Shown one piece after another: positions 55,335 to 64,000 of a stretch of DNA of 64,000 nucleotides (the stretch's first letter is position 1; the number at the start of each line of letters is the position of its first letter). The stretch is from positions 62,001 to 126,000 of the forward strand of contig NZ_BQHI01000001.1 of assembly GCF_021603585.1 (NCBI RefSeq). Direction: 5' to 3'. A program made the position numbers and the translations under genes. The notes beneath the pieces were generated by a model that was not told where the DNA came from, did no database searches, and saw nothing but the letters and a program-made list of their open reading frames with translations. This DNA is from Pseudomonas sputi (GTDB lineage: Bacteria > Pseudomonadota > Gammaproteobacteria > Pseudomonadales > Pseudomonadaceae).

Positions 55335-55853
55335 ATGCATCCGCCGATTCTCAACCTGAATGATGTCGAACTCGAACCGCTCCCCGAAGCCCTGTCTCCC
55401 GAGGGAGAAACTGCCGGGCGTTATCAGCAGCGCCTGGCCCGGGTCGGGCAGCAACTGGGCGCGCAGAAGCTGGGGTATCGACTGTATGCGCTGCCGCCGG
55501 GCATGCGTGGCAGCCCGTTTCACAGTCATCGGGTCAATGAGGAAATGTTCTACGTGGTGGCTGGGGAAGGGGAAGTACGCCTGGGCGCCGAACGTTTTCC
55601 GATCCGCGCCGGTGACGTGATTGCCTGTCCGCCGGGCGGCCCGGAAACCGCGCACCAGATCATCAACACCAGTGCGGCGGAGCTGCGCTATCTGGCGGTC
55701 AGCACCCAGCAGCAACCGGAAATCTGCGAGTACCCGGATTCGAACAAATACGTGGTGATGGACAACTTCAACATCGATGCCGAGGGCAACGCCTCAGGAT
55801 TCGTGGCGGTGGCGCGACAGGCGGACGGGGTGGATTACTGGGACGGCGAATAA
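55335..55853 (+). CDS. Cupin domain-containing protein
   Basis: This 172-aa protein has a single cupin core: motif 1 with metal-site His/Glu (PFHSHRVNEEMFYVVAGEGEV) and motif 2 (AGDVIACPPGGPETAHQI). The C-terminal segment (YPDSNKYVVMDNFNIDAEGN) is typical of a group of uncharacterised cupins. Function unknown. The start at 55335 is clear, with a T-rich upstream and AGGT site. Confidence 0.85.
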   Translation: MHPPILNLNDVELEPLPEALSPEGETAGRYQQRLARVGQQLGAQKLGYRLYALPPGMRGSPFHSHRVNEEMFYVVAGEGEVRLGAERFPIRAGDVIACPPGGPETAHQIINTSAAELRYLAVSTQQQPEICEYPDSNKYVVMDNFNIDAEGNASGFVAVARQADGVDYWDGE

Positions 55854-55869
55854 CGCCGCCCCGGTGCAA

Positions 55870-56520
55870 TTACTCTTCGAGGCGGGCCAGACGCTCTTCC
55901 AGCGCTGCAATCCGCGCTTCCAGCTCTTCGATACGTTCCACTGACACGCCGCTGGCCGCCCCGCGCTCACTCGGGTTCTGCCGCGCCGCGATAATCGCCT
56001 CGATGTCCGCCGGATCGCCCAGTGCGTGGGTGTAGCGATCTTCGCGCTGGCCGGCCTGACGCGGAATCAACACCGCCAGCTCCCGGGCAATCAGGCGTTC
56101 GAGCTGATGCACCACCTGTTCGGCGTCTTCAAACTCATGCATGCGACCGCTGCGGGTCAGCAGTTCGTTGACGGTCTGCGGGCCGCGCAGGAACATCAAT
56201 CCGGTCAGGATCAATTGCGCCGGCACCAGCTCCATGGCCTTGTCGACCTTGTGCTCCCAGCGGTCGGCGCGACTGCCCATCACCAGTCTGGCGAAGCCGC
56301 GGCTCTCGAGGGCGCGCAGGCTCTGGCCGACCTGGCCCGGGGTCAGGTTCATCACCGGTTCCCGGCTGGTTTTCTGGTTGCAGGCCAGCACCAGCGCGTT
56401 GAGTGTCAACGGATAGGTTTCCGGGCTGGTGGCCTGTTTCTCGATCAACGAGCCCAGAATGCGGATTTCCGTGGCGTTGAGCCGTGGTTCATCGGAGCGG
56501 GTTTCAAATTCTGTGGTCAT
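55870..56520 (-). CDS. YceH family protein (DUF480)
   Basis: This 216-aa cytosolic protein is made of two winged-helix-like domains ([40 protein letters not shown]) followed by a coiled-coil tail ([20 protein letters not shown]). This matches DUF480/YceH. Function is not established. Start follows GAGGGAACGCGCG. It is monocistronic. Confidence 0.9.
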   Translation of the reverse strand: MTTEFETRSDEPRLNATEIRILGSLIEKQATSPETYPLTLNALVLACNQKTSREPVMNLTPGQVGQSLRALESRGFARLVMGSRADRWEHKVDKAMELVPAQLILTGLMFLRGPQTVNELLTRSGRMHEFEDAEQVVHQLERLIARELAVLIPRQAGQREDRYTHALGDPADIEAIIAARQNPSERGAASGVSVERIEELEARIAALEERLARLEE

Positions 56521-56645
56521 CGCGCGTTCCCTCTGCAGTCGAAGGCGCCTAGCCTAATCCTTGCTGGATAAAAGACAAGCCGCGGCGCCTGCGAGCATGG
56601 CTATAATCGCCCCCACGATTCACCCAGCCACCACGTGAGACTGCC

Positions 56646-57155
56646 ATGACCCTTTCCCTGTACGCCGCATCCGTCCCGGTTTTCCAACAAATGCTCAACG
56701 CCGTGAGCGATGTGCTGAAAAAGGCTGAAGCCCACGCCACCGAGAAAAACATCGACCCGAACGCCTTCCTGCAAGCGCGTCTGTACCCGGACATGTTCCC
56801 GCTGGTGCGTCAGGTGCAGATCGCCGTGGACTTCGCCAAAGGCGTGTCGTCGCGCCTGGCCGAAATCGAAATCCCGAAATATGACGACACCGAAACCACC
56901 TTCGCCGAGCTGCAGGCGCTGATCGCCAAGGTTCTGGCCTTCATCGGCGAGATCAAGCCCGAGCAAATCAATGGCAAGGAAGGCATCGAGATCGTGACCC
57001 GTCCGGGCACCCCGAAAGAGAAGCGCTTCAGTGGCCAGGCTTACCTGCTGAGCTACGGCCTGCCGCAGTTCTTCTTCCACGTCACCACCACCTACGCACT
57101 GCTGCGTCACAACGGTGTGGAAGTGGGCAAGCGCGATTACATGGGCGCGTTCTAA
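56646..57155 (+). CDS. DUF1993 domain-containing protein
   Basis: This 169-aa soluble helical protein matches DUF1993: SVPVFQQMLNAVSDVLKKAE, RLYPDMFPLVRQVQIAVDFA, LPQFFFHVTTTYALLRHNGV. Members have a DinB-like four-helix fold with unknown activity. The start codon ATG at 56646 is 5 nt past the preceding GAGACTGCC. It is followed by a strong terminator. Confidence 0.9.
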   Translation: MTLSLYAASVPVFQQMLNAVSDVLKKAEAHATEKNIDPNAFLQARLYPDMFPLVRQVQIAVDFAKGVSSRLAEIEIPKYDDTETTFAELQALIAKVLAFIGEIKPEQINGKEGIEIVTRPGTPKEKRFSGQAYLLSYGLPQFFFHVTTTYALLRHNGVEVGKRDYMGAF

Positions 57156-57170
57156 ACCGCTCTGCAATGA

Positions 57171-57208
57171 AAAAGCCCGCCAAGGTTTGCGCCTTGGCGG
57201 GCTTTTTG
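57171..57208. terminator. Bidirectional intrinsic terminator
   Basis: AAAAGCCCGCCAAGG / CCTTGGCGGGCTTTT with T-runs on both sides. It separates DUF1993 from the convergent sstT gene. Confidence 0.9.
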
Positions 57209-57222
57209 TTGCGAAGGTTTTT

Positions 57223-58455
57223 TTACGCCGGACGCTGGGTTTTCTGTTCCTCGCCCAGGCACGCGGCGGCGGTGAACAGCACGTCGGTGGAGGAGTTAAG
57301 CGCCGTCTCGGCCGAATCCTGCAACACTCCGATGATGAAACCGACCGCCACCACCTGCATGGCAATTTCGCTCGGGATGCCGAACAGGCTGCACGCCAGC
57401 GGGATCAGCAGCAGCGAGCCACCGGCCACGCCCGAGGCGCCGCAGGCGCAGGTCGCGGCGACAACGCTGAGCAGAATGGCGGTCGGGATGTCCACGACAA
57501 TCCCCAGTGTGTGCACGGCAGCGAGGGACAGCACGGTGATGGTGATCGCCGCGCCGGCCATGTTGATGGTGGCGCCGAGCGGGATCGACACCGAATAGGT
57601 GTCTTCATGCAGGCCCAGGCGCTTGCTCAGTTCCAGGTTGACCGGAATGTTCGCCGCCGAGCTGCGGGTGAAAAACGCAGTGATGCCGCTTTCACGCAGG
57701 CACTGGAGCGTCAGCGGGTACGGATTGCGGCGCAGCTTCCAGAACACGATCAGCGGGTTCATCACCAGCGCCACGAACAGCATGCAGCCCAGCAACACCG
57801 CCAGCAGGTGCGCATAACCGATCAGTGCGCCGAAACCGGAGGTGGCCAGGGTCGAGGCCACCAGACCGAAAATCCCCAGCGGTGCAAAACGGATCACCAC
57901 CCGGACAATTAGCGTCACGCCATTGGACAGATCGCCCAGCACTTCGCGTGTAGTGTCACCGGCGTGCCGGATCGCCACGCCCATGCCGATGGCCCAGGCC
58001 AGAATGCCGATGAAGTTGGCGTTCATCAGTGCGCTGACCGGGTTGTCGACCACGCTCAGCAACAGGCTTTGCAGCACTTCACTGATGCCGCCCGGCGCGC
58101 TCACCGCGATGTTGTCGGTAGACAGCACCAGATGCGACGGGAACATCATGCTGGCAATCACCGCGACCACGGCAGCGGCGAAGGTGCCCAGCAGATACAG
58201 GAACAGAATCGGCCGGATGTGGGTTTCCTGGCCGTGTTTGTGGTTGGCGATGGAGGCCATGACCAGCACGAACACCAGGATCGGTGCCACGGCTTTCAAT
58301 GCCGAGACGAACAGCTTGCCGATGAAGGCCGTGCCTTTGGCCGCTTCCGGCGCGAACAGCGCGAGGGCGATGCCGGCAATCAGGCCGATCAGGATCTGCG
58401 TGACCAGGCTGAGACTTTTAAGACGTTGCAAAAGAGAAGTGGATGAAGCGGTCAT
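57223..58455 (-). CDS. sstT: Sodium:serine/threonine symporter SstT
   Basis: This approximately 410-aa inner-membrane transporter of the DAACS family takes up serine and threonine with Na+. Sequence landmarks are [25 protein letters not shown]-like [20 protein letters not shown], and [20 protein letters not shown], typical of SstT. The start is set at the ATG 58455 (MTASSTS); an ATG at 58464 (MPFM) is possible. Nothing is odd. Confidence 0.92.
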   Translation of the reverse strand: MTASSTSLLQRLKSLSLVTQILIGLIAGIALALFAPEAAKGTAFIGKLFVSALKAVAPILVFVLVMASIANHKHGQETHIRPILFLYLLGTFAAAVVAVIASMMFPSHLVLSTDNIAVSAPGGISEVLQSLLLSVVDNPVSALMNANFIGILAWAIGMGVAIRHAGDTTREVLGDLSNGVTLIVRVVIRFAPLGIFGLVASTLATSGFGALIGYAHLLAVLLGCMLFVALVMNPLIVFWKLRRNPYPLTLQCLRESGITAFFTRSSAANIPVNLELSKRLGLHEDTYSVSIPLGATINMAGAAITITVLSLAAVHTLGIVVDIPTAILLSVVAATCACGASGVAGGSLLLIPLACSLFGIPSEIAMQVVAVGFIIGVLQDSAETALNSSTDVLFTAAACLGEEQKTQRPA

Positions 58456-58790
58456 GAACGGCATCTCTGTTTTTATAGGGTGCAAGGTTGCGTGATCCGG
58501 GCGATTGATCGGGGCAGGCCACAGACACGAACCGAAAGGTCTTTCGCGCCAGCCACTCCGGTAAACGAGTGGCTGAACAGGGTGTACGTTTTGCAGGGCG
58601 CGGACTTTATCACAGGGTCGTCCAATTCCTTCAGACCTGTGACGATCTGCCACCGGATCCATCTACAACTTAGACAGGTTTGTGCAAGTCACTCGGGAAA
58701 CACTCTGTTAAGATTGCGCATCCTTATTTTCAAGTTCTGCCAGCGGGCCCTCGGGTCAACGCTGGTGTCGTCGTTTTGCTGGAGTTCCTC
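58456..58790. other. Intergenic region between divergent sstT and MFS genes
   Basis: No gene is supported. It holds the two promoters; no clear operator or terminator was found. Confidence 0.35.
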
Positions 58791-59951
58791 ATGCTGTTGC
58801 CCATCCTTCTGTTGTCCGCTGCCGGGTTTACGGTGCTGACCACGGAGTTCGTCATTGTCGGCCTGTTGCCGGCCATTGCCCGCGACCTGGCGGTCACCAT
58901 CCCGCAAGCCGGGCTGCTGGTGACTCTTTTCGCTTTCACCGTGGCCATGTTCGGCCCATTCCTGACCGCGTATTTCGCCCGCTTCGAACGCCGCAAACTG
59001 TTCATCACCATTCTGATCATGTTCGGCCTGGCCAATACTGTGGCGGCCCTGGCGCCGAATATCTGGGTGATGGCCATTGCCCGATTGATCCCGGCGCTGG
59101 GGCTGCCGGTGTTCTGGGCGCTGGCCAGTGAAACGGCGGTGGATATCGTCGGCCCGGACTTCGCCGGTCGTGCGATCGCCAAGATCGGCTTCGGCATTGT
59201 CTGCGCCACGGTGTTCGGCATCCCGGTCGGCACATTGATTTCCGATGCGTTCGGCTGGCGCAGTGCATTCGCCATTCTGGCGGTGATCGCATTTGCCAAG
59301 GCGCTGCTGCTGTTTGTCTATCTGCCGAAAACCAGCCTGCACCAGCATCAGGTCAGTTTCGCTTCGCAGTTCAAGATCCTGCGCAGCCCGCTGATGCTGG
59401 GTCATGTGCTGCTGTCGATCCTGGTGTTCAGTGGCATGTTTACCGCCTACACCTATCTGGCGGATATCCTCGAACGTCTGGCCGGCTTCAATGGCACCGT
59501 GGTCGGCTGGTGCCTGATGGGCTTTGGCGCGGTCGGTCTGATCGGCAACTCGCTGGGCGGTCGCGCGGTGGATCGCCACCCGCTGATGGCGTCGGTGATG
59601 TTCTGTGCGTTCATGATTCCCGGGATGGTGGCGCTGGTGCCGAACATCAATTCGTCGCTGGGTCTGGCGGCGGCGATGGGCATCTGGGGCGTGACGCAAG
59701 CGGCGCTGTTTCTGGTCAGCCATGTGCGCTTGATGAAAGCCGCACCCGAGGCGCCGGCCTTCGCCGCGTCGCTGAACATTGCCGGGGCCAACCTCGGGAT
59801 CGGCCTGGGCGCGATCATTGGTGGTCGAGTGATCGACAGCGCCGGTCTGGGCTTTGTGGGCTTTGCCGCCGCCGGGTTCATTCTGCTGTCGATTTTCCTC
59901 GCCATGGTGCTGATGGTGCTCAAGCCGCGGGACGTCTGCGCGCCGGCTTAA
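58791..59951 (+). CDS. MFS transporter, AraJ/YdhP-like
   Basis: This 386-aa inner-membrane transporter has 12 helices and the drug/sugar-efflux MFS pattern: TEFVIVGLLPAIARDLAVTI, FLTAYFARFERRKLFITILI (motif A), WALASETAVDIVGPDFAGRA. A GGAG 6 nt upstream supports the start at 58791. Substrate unknown; export of a sugar or drug is typical. Its stop overlaps the convergent nhaR gene by 4 nt. Confidence 0.88.
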   Translation: MLLPILLLSAAGFTVLTTEFVIVGLLPAIARDLAVTIPQAGLLVTLFAFTVAMFGPFLTAYFARFERRKLFITILIMFGLANTVAALAPNIWVMAIARLIPALGLPVFWALASETAVDIVGPDFAGRAIAKIGFGIVCATVFGIPVGTLISDAFGWRSAFAILAVIAFAKALLLFVYLPKTSLHQHQVSFASQFKILRSPLMLGHVLLSILVFSGMFTAYTYLADILERLAGFNGTVVGWCLMGFGAVGLIGNSLGGRAVDRHPLMASVMFCAFMIPGMVALVPNINSSLGLAAAMGIWGVTQAALFLVSHVRLMKAAPEAPAFAASLNIAGANLGIGLGAIIGGRVIDSAGLGFVGFAAAGFILLSIFLAMVLMVLKPRDVCAPA

Positions 59952-60847
59952 AACGTTGTAAACAGCTCGCGTCGGGCACCTTCGGTAATCGCTTTGATGC
60001 CGGGGTGCTTGACCTTGCGCTCCACCGAGATCGCGTAGAACGACTCGCTCACGGCATCGGTCTGGCCGATCAACTCGACGCCGTACTGGCGCTTCACCTC
60101 ATCGGCAATCACGCTCGGGCCGATGAAAATCCCGCTGCCGGACTGGCCGAACGCCTGCATCAGCGCGCTGTCATCGAACTCCCCGACAATCCTCGGCTGA
60201 ATCTGCTGCTCGGCGAACCAGCGCTGCAAACGGCTGCGCACCACGGTTTCCGCGCCGGGGATCAACAGCGGCGCACCGTGCAGACTGCGCGGGAAATCCT
60301 GACCGTATTGAGCGGCCAGCTCGGCGGTGGCAAAAAAACTGATCCCGCATTCCCCGAGTTTCTGGCTGTAGCCCTTGATGTCCAGGTGCGAGGGCATGGG
60401 GCTGTCGGAGATCACCAGGTCAAGGCGCTGGATCGCCAGGTCCGCCAGCAAGCGTTCGAGTTTGTCTTCGCGGCAGGTGATGCGCAGTGGCTCGCTCAAT
60501 TCCATGGTCGGCGCGATCAGGCGATAGACAATGGATTTGGGGACCACGTCCGCCACGCCGACCCGGAACAGGATCTGCTGTTCGTTGGGTTGGGCGCGGA
60601 GCATCAGCTCCAGTTCGCCGCCGAGCTGGAACATCTGTTCGGCGTAGGGCAGGGCCTGACGTCCGGCCTCGGTCAGTTCCAGTTGCCGGCCCACCCGTTG
60701 GAACAATTCAATGCCGTAGGTCTGTTCGAACAGGGAAATCTGCCCACTGATGGTTTGTGGTGTCAGGTTCAGCTGCTCGCACGCGCGCACGATGCTGCCG
60801 GTCTTGGCCACCACCCAGAAGTAATGCAGTTGTCGGTAGTTGAGCAT
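59948..60847 (-). CDS. nhaR: LysR-family transcriptional activator NhaR
   Basis: This 299-aa LysR regulator begins MLNYRQLHYFWVVAKTGSIV with ERAC-type RACEQLNLTPQTISGQISLF, exactly the NhaR signature. NhaR responds to Na+ in E. coli and activates the antiporter gene; nhaA is not visible here, so the target may lie elsewhere. The start at 60847 precedes the HTH; the upstream extension is unsupported. Confidence 0.9.
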   Translation of the reverse strand: MLNYRQLHYFWVVAKTGSIVRACEQLNLTPQTISGQISLFEQTYGIELFQRVGRQLELTEAGRQALPYAEQMFQLGGELELMLRAQPNEQQILFRVGVADVVPKSIVYRLIAPTMELSEPLRITCREDKLERLLADLAIQRLDLVISDSPMPSHLDIKGYSQKLGECGISFFATAELAAQYGQDFPRSLHGAPLLIPGAETVVRSRLQRWFAEQQIQPRIVGEFDDSALMQAFGQSGSGIFIGPSVIADEVKRQYGVELIGQTDAVSESFYAISVERKVKHPGIKAITEGARRELFTTF

Positions 60848-60993
60848 GGGGTTCCGTCTGCCAAATACAGTTCGTATAAATCGAAGTATAGCCGCTAAAA
60901 ATACGAATTTTCCTGAAGTGTTTGTCTCCCTAGAATGCCCAGCCATCGACGGCCGGTCTGTACGGCGCTGTCTGTTCTATCGAGGGAAGCATC

Positions 60994-61233
60994 ATGAAAT
61001 TAAAGCGTACGGCGTTATTGATCGCGTCTTTACTGGTACTGGCCGGTTGCGATCAGGCCGAAAAGAGCGCCCAGCAACTGATGGGGCAGGCCGCTGAGGC
61101 GGCCAAGCAAGCCATCGACGACACGCACAAAGCCGCCGAGCAGGCGCTCAGCGATGCCACCGGCAATTTGATCAGCAAGAAAGAACCGAAAGACGACGAA
61201 GAACAATCCGAATCGTCCTCCCAGGAAATCTAA
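60994..61233 (+). CDS. Small lipoprotein with helical repeat tail
   Basis: This 79-aa predicted lipoprotein has a signal peptide and lipobox LAGCDQ (Cys at about residue 19). The mature part is a charged amphipathic helix (QAAEAAKQAIDDTHKAAEQA) and a disordered acidic tail (KKEPKDDEEQSESSSQEI). The ATG follows GAGGGAAGC. It lies 29 nt before terC and may be on the same transcript. Confidence 0.82.
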   Translation: MKLKRTALLIASLLVLAGCDQAEKSAQQLMGQAAEAAKQAIDDTHKAAEQALSDATGNLISKKEPKDDEEQSESSSQEI

Positions 61234-61262
61234 ACCGTCTTATACAGAGTCAGGACTGACCC

Positions 61263-62012
61263 ATGGAATACCTGTTAGAACTCGCTTCCAGCCCGACCGC
61301 CTGGATTGCCTTGGCCACACTGGTGGTGATGGAAATCGTGCTCGGCATCGATAACCTGATCTTTATCTCGATCCTGACCAACAAGCTGCCCGAGCAGTAC
61401 CGGCAGAAGGCCCGTCGTCTGGGGATCGGCATGGCGCTGATCATGCGTCTGGTCCTGTTGAGCACCATTGCGTTCATCGTTCAGTTGACTGCGCCGGTCA
61501 TCGAGATCCTCGGCCAGGCGTTCTCCTGGAAGGACATGATCCTGATTGCCGGTGGCCTGTTCCTGGTGTGGAAAGCGACGACCGAGATCCATCACAGCAT
61601 GGACCCGGCGCCGGAAGATCCGAAGTCTGCGACCTCGACGGTAACCCTGGGTTTTGCCGCCGCCATCGGGCAGATCCTGATGCTGGACATGGTGTTCTCG
61701 ATCGACAGCATCATTACGGCGGTCGGCATGACCGAGCACTTGCCGATCATGGTGATCGCGGTGGTGGTTTCGGTGCTGGTGATGCTGTTTGCAGCTGATC
61801 CGCTGGCCAAGTTCATCAACGACAACCCGACGGTGGTGATGCTGGCTCTGGGCTTCCTGATCATGATCGGCATGACGCTGATCGCCGAAGGCTTCGGCGC
61901 TCACGTACCGAAAGGTTATGTGTATGCCGCCATGGCGTTCTCGGCTGCGATTGAAGTGCTGAACATGATGTCGCGCCGTGCCAGGCAGAAGAAATTGACT
62001 GCTGAAGCGTAA
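61263..62012 (+). CDS. TerC family integral membrane protein
   Basis: This 249-aa inner-membrane protein has seven helices with the conserved acidic motifs [15 protein letters not shown] and [15 protein letters not shown]. TerC proteins are metal exporters; related Alx and YoaE members use Mn2+ or other cations. Start ATG 61263 is weakly preceded by AGTCAGGA. It has a bidirectional terminator. Confidence 0.9.
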   Translation: MEYLLELASSPTAWIALATLVVMEIVLGIDNLIFISILTNKLPEQYRQKARRLGIGMALIMRLVLLSTIAFIVQLTAPVIEILGQAFSWKDMILIAGGLFLVWKATTEIHHSMDPAPEDPKSATSTVTLGFAAAIGQILMLDMVFSIDSIITAVGMTEHLPIMVIAVVVSVLVMLFAADPLAKFINDNPTVVMLALGFLIMIGMTLIAEGFGAHVPKGYVYAAMAFSAAIEVLNMMSRRARQKKLTAEA

Positions 62013-62025
62013 ACGCTGGAAAACC

Positions 62026-62068
62026 AAAGGCCGCCTGAACTCGCGAGAGTCCAGGCGGCCTTTTTTTT
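62026..62068. terminator. Bidirectional intrinsic terminator
   Basis: AAAGGCCGCCTG / CAGGCGGCCTTT followed by eight T on the plus strand. It ends terC and faces the small minus-strand gene. Confidence 0.9.
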
Positions 62069-62089
62069 GTTTGAAGCGGTTACCGAAAG

Positions 62090-62257
62090 TCAGTGCGCGG
62101 TGGCGTGACGGGCGTCGTGTTTCTCGATCTTTCTGGTCGGTGCAGGTTGCACCGGGTGGTGATGGCGACGGGAAATCCGCAGTACGCCCCACAGCATGGC
62201 GGCGGCAACAGCCAGCCAGCCGGCAATCAGCATTACGATGGTCATGGTCAGGCTCAT
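62090..62257 (-). CDS. Small membrane protein (55 aa)
   Basis: This 55-residue frame begins MSLTMTIVMLIAGWLAVAAA, a single transmembrane helix, and continues with a His-rich, basic tail (ISRRHHHPVQPAPTRKIEKH). The ATG at 62257 follows an excellent GAGGAGG ribosome-binding site at 62263-62269, and the TGA is at 62090-62092, just before the terminator. The frame and its site are good evidence that it is translated. No domain is recognised. Confidence 0.6.
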   Translation of the reverse strand: MSLTMTIVMLIAGWLAVAAAMLWGVLRISRRHHHPVQPAPTRKIEKHDARHATAH

Positions 62258-62488
62258 CTGTGCCTCCTCTTTGCCCTGCGCCGGGCTAACGCTCTTTGGC
62301 TCTTGTCTGAATGACAGTCTAGTCGCTGGTGTGTTTCAAGCTATTGACCGAAGGTCGGTGGTGACCAATCAGTTCGCTCTATGCAACCGGTGCATCTGCC
62401 GCTTCGGGCTATACCGCAGCGTGGCGCCGCCCTATGATTCTCGACCAAGCCGGAACACGATGACCGGTAACTGATCAAGAGAGTGACG

Positions 62489-63160
62489 ATGGTTCAGCTA
62501 TTTTCCCGGATTCGCGCGGCGCTGCTGGCAGCCGGTTGCGTGACAGCATTGGTGGGGTGTGCGGGCAGTGTGGCACCCGAGGTCAAGCGCCTGCCGGAGC
62601 GGGTCGAGCTCAGTGGCACCTTCTATCGCGGTGAGGCCAATCAAAGCGGGCCGCAAGTGTTGGCCAGCCTGCTGTCGCAGCAGGGCATTGTGATCACACC
62701 GGGTCTGTTGGAAAAACCGCTGCACTTGCCGGGCGCCGAGGACAAGTTGCAACAGAACCTGCAGAACCTTGCCCGTGAATACGGCATGGTCGTGTATCCG
62801 CTGGACAGCAATCTGCCGGCGCTGCTGACCCAGGTGGCGGCCGGGTATCCGGTGATGGTGCGTTTCAGCGAGGGTTCGGCGTTTTGGGCAGAGCCGCGCT
62901 ACGCGATCCTCTCCGGCTACGATCGTCTGAAGCAGAAAGTGTTGCTTCGCGCCGGGATGAATCGCCGTGAATTGATGAGCTTCAGCGCGTTCGAGTCGGC
63001 CCTCGAAAAGTCCGGCGGGTGGGCGGTATTGATCCAGAAACCGACGCAGATTCCGGCCGCGGTCGATCCACAGCGCTGGCTCAAGGCCGCCGATGCACTG
63101 GCCCAGGCCGGGCAGGAGCGGGAAGCGGCGCAAGCGAGGAAGGCGCTGGCGGCGCATTGA
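62489..63160 (+). CDS. Peptidase C39-like lipoprotein, degenerate
   Basis: This 223-aa predicted lipoprotein has the lipobox LVGCAG. The mature part resembles peptidase C39-like domains such as PA2778-type proteins: ANQSGPQVLASLLSQQG, GYPVMVRFSEGSAFWAEPRYAILSGYD, and a C-terminal TPR-like helix (PQRWLKAADALAQAGQE). The cysteine normally in CGPAALA is Ser and the His before VVLVGYD is absent. So the domain is probably catalytically inactive. The start is the ATG at 62489. Confidence 0.75.
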   Translation: MVQLFSRIRAALLAAGCVTALVGCAGSVAPEVKRLPERVELSGTFYRGEANQSGPQVLASLLSQQGIVITPGLLEKPLHLPGAEDKLQQNLQNLAREYGMVVYPLDSNLPALLTQVAAGYPVMVRFSEGSAFWAEPRYAILSGYDRLKQKVLLRAGMNRRELMSFSAFESALEKSGGWAVLIQKPTQIPAAVDPQRWLKAADALAQAGQEREAAQARKALAAH

Positions 63161-63253
63161 GGTTCCGTTCGTCGCCTTTCGGGCACCCTGGCGAAGGATG
63201 CGCTTCTGAACTGTAGCGTCCCGTATTTTTCGGGCCAGTATCAGGAGGCGAAC

Positions 63254-63460
63254 ATGGCAATTCCAACTTCACCCAGTGGGCCGCATTCTTCCGAGCATGG
63301 CAGCGGCGACGACCTGGGCTTTGATCCGGACTCGCCTGATCTGGACGATCCGCAGGTCGATCCCATCGGCCCGGCGAAGGCGCCTAAGGATGTGCAGTCG
63401 GACGATGATCCCAAGCGTCCGGCCAAGCCTTACGATCCCTTGGCTGATCTCAAGCCTTGA
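63254..63460 (+). CDS. Small acidic, disordered protein (first of pair)
   Basis: This 68-aa protein, pI low, is rich in Asp, Pro, Ser (DDLGFDPDSPDLDDPQVDP), with no secondary-structure-forming pattern, signal or membrane segment. The ATG follows a strong AGGAGG with 5-nt spacing. A second 68-aa protein of the same style begins 12 nt after its stop, so the two are probably co-translated. Function unknown. Confidence 0.75.
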   Translation: MAIPTSPSGPHSSEHGSGDDLGFDPDSPDLDDPQVDPIGPAKAPKDVQSDDDPKRPAKPYDPLADLKP

Positions 63461-63472
63461 AGCGAGGTGCGT

Positions 63473-63679
63473 ATGAGTACCGATTCGAGTTTCGACGACC
63501 ATAAGCCTGACAGTGTGCCCACCACCCCTGAGCCGGAGGTCGATCCGGTGCTGGATCCGGAAAGCCCTCTGCGAGATCCTCTGGCGCGCCCGGCGGTGGT
63601 CACGCCAGAGCATTCGCGTGACTCGAGTGCCGGCGACGGCATTCCCGATGATGACAAGATGCCCTTGCCCAACGACTGA
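63473..63679 (+). CDS. Small acidic, disordered protein (second of pair)
   Basis: This 68-aa protein is rich in Asp and Pro (PDSVPTTPEPEVDPVLDPES; DGIPDDDKMPLPND). No recognised domain. The GAGG before 63473 supports the start. The DP-rich style and identical length relate it to the upstream gene; they may be an ancient duplication. A terminator follows immediately. Confidence 0.75.
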   Translation: MSTDSSFDDHKPDSVPTTPEPEVDPVLDPESPLRDPLARPAVVTPEHSRDSSAGDGIPDDDKMPLPND

Positions 63680-63690
63680 GTGCTGAAACG

Positions 63691-63719
63691 AAAAAGCCCC
63701 GACGATTCGGGGCTTTTTC
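63691..63719. terminator. Bidirectional intrinsic terminator
   Basis: AAAAAGCCCCG / CGGGGCTTTTT stem with a 6-nt loop, between the small acidic pair and the convergent pbpG gene. Confidence 0.9.
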
Positions 63720-63732
63720 ATGGGCGGGCGAT

Positions 63733-64000
63733 TTACTTGGACGCTTCGATCACGCCGCTCTGGCGACTCTTGAGGTTTTTGTCGGCCTTGTATTGCTGGG
63801 CCACGGCCGGGACGTTGGCGCTCTTGCCGGTTTCCACCCAGCTGCGGATACGGCTGGCGTCGGCAAAGTGGGTGTACTTGCCGAACGCGTCGAGAATCAC
63901 CAGGGCGACGGGACGGTTGGCCATGCGAGTCACCAGCACCAGGCAGTGACCGGCGGGGTTGGTGAAACCGGTCTTGGTGATGCGGATATCCCAGTCGGCC
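63733..64000 (-). CDS. pbpG: D-alanyl-D-alanine endopeptidase PbpG, C-terminal part
   Basis: The gene begins past the window edge and runs leftward to the TAA at 63733-63735. The visible 89 codons read [20 protein letters not shown], the KTG motif region of low-molecular-mass penicillin-binding proteins, then [20 protein letters not shown] and a tail ([20 protein letters not shown]) of the PBP7/8 type. This periplasmic enzyme hydrolyses peptidoglycan cross-links. The catalytic SxxK and SxN are outside the window. Confidence 0.88.
   Translation of the reverse strand, partial: ADWDIRITKTGFTNPAGHCLVLVTRMANRPVALVILDAFGKYTHFADASRIRSWVETGKSANVPAVAQQYKADKNLKSRQSGVIEASK

Overview
The window reads as chromosome from a fluorescent-group Pseudomonas. 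It is GC-rich with dense short-spaced genes. It has Pseudomonas-type small proteins (DUF6124-like, XapX, DUF1615, DUF3455), an ampC-ampR pair, tRNA 2-selenouridine synthesis (selD-selU), D-glucarate catabolism, and the short inverted-repeat elements (GTTCCCACG...CGTGGGAAC) and longer GC-rich intergenic repeats common in this group. Both ends cut genes: an Na+/H+ antiporter-family protein on the left and a PbpG-type D-Ala-D-Ala endopeptidase on the right. No rRNA, tRNA, CRISPR array, prophage or transposase gene was seen.

Layout. 0-8 kb: chemoreceptor, LysR regulator, two small DMT transporters, a large intergenic repeat, a His-rich metallothionein, an AraC regulator, an XapX protein and a quinone oxidoreductase, then a DUF6124-like gene behind a structured leader. 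8.5-17.7 kb: Tsx nucleoside channel with a LacI/PurR-like palindrome upstream, selD-selU, histidine phosphatase, GST, a zinc-type HemB, a flavin monooxygenase and a DUF1615 lipoprotein. 17.8-20.2 kb: a secreted protein made of nine identical 13-residue repeats, then DUF3455 - ECF sigma - anti-sigma. 20.2-30.8 kb: one co-directional block, tonB-exbB-exbD-TonB receptor-yejABEF, that together spans the envelope for uptake of an unknown, probably peptide-like ligand. 30.9-31.9 kb: AT-richer gene-free stretch. 32-41.6 kb: GST, CBS protein, DNA polymerase II, DUF1810, aldo/keto reductase, aldose epimerase, TSUP exporter and small proteins.

41.7-43.7 kb: a lower-GC ATPase plus HNH nuclease pair resembling Septu/retron-associated PtuAB anti-phage defence. 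44-54 kb: a second gene with a structured leader, ampC/ampR, gudP-gudD with a GntR regulator, TrhP, an AI-2E-family exporter and small proteins, one with a Shine-Dalgarno-sequestering hairpin. 54-64 kb: AroE-like dehydrogenase, cupin, YceH, DUF1993, SstT, MFS transporter, NhaR, TerC and several small secreted or disordered proteins.

The most novel item is a pair of approximately 110-nt leaders, at 8122-8230 (minus strand) and 44010-44121 (plus strand), in front of two unlinked short genes. They share the same fold: a long closing stem enclosing two hairpins, whose 3' arm (AGCTGCCACC in both) can instead pair with a downstream GGCAG segment. In the second copy the alternative hairpin is followed by a T-tract. 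This looks like a switch or attenuator class. It may already be known under a name I could not look up.
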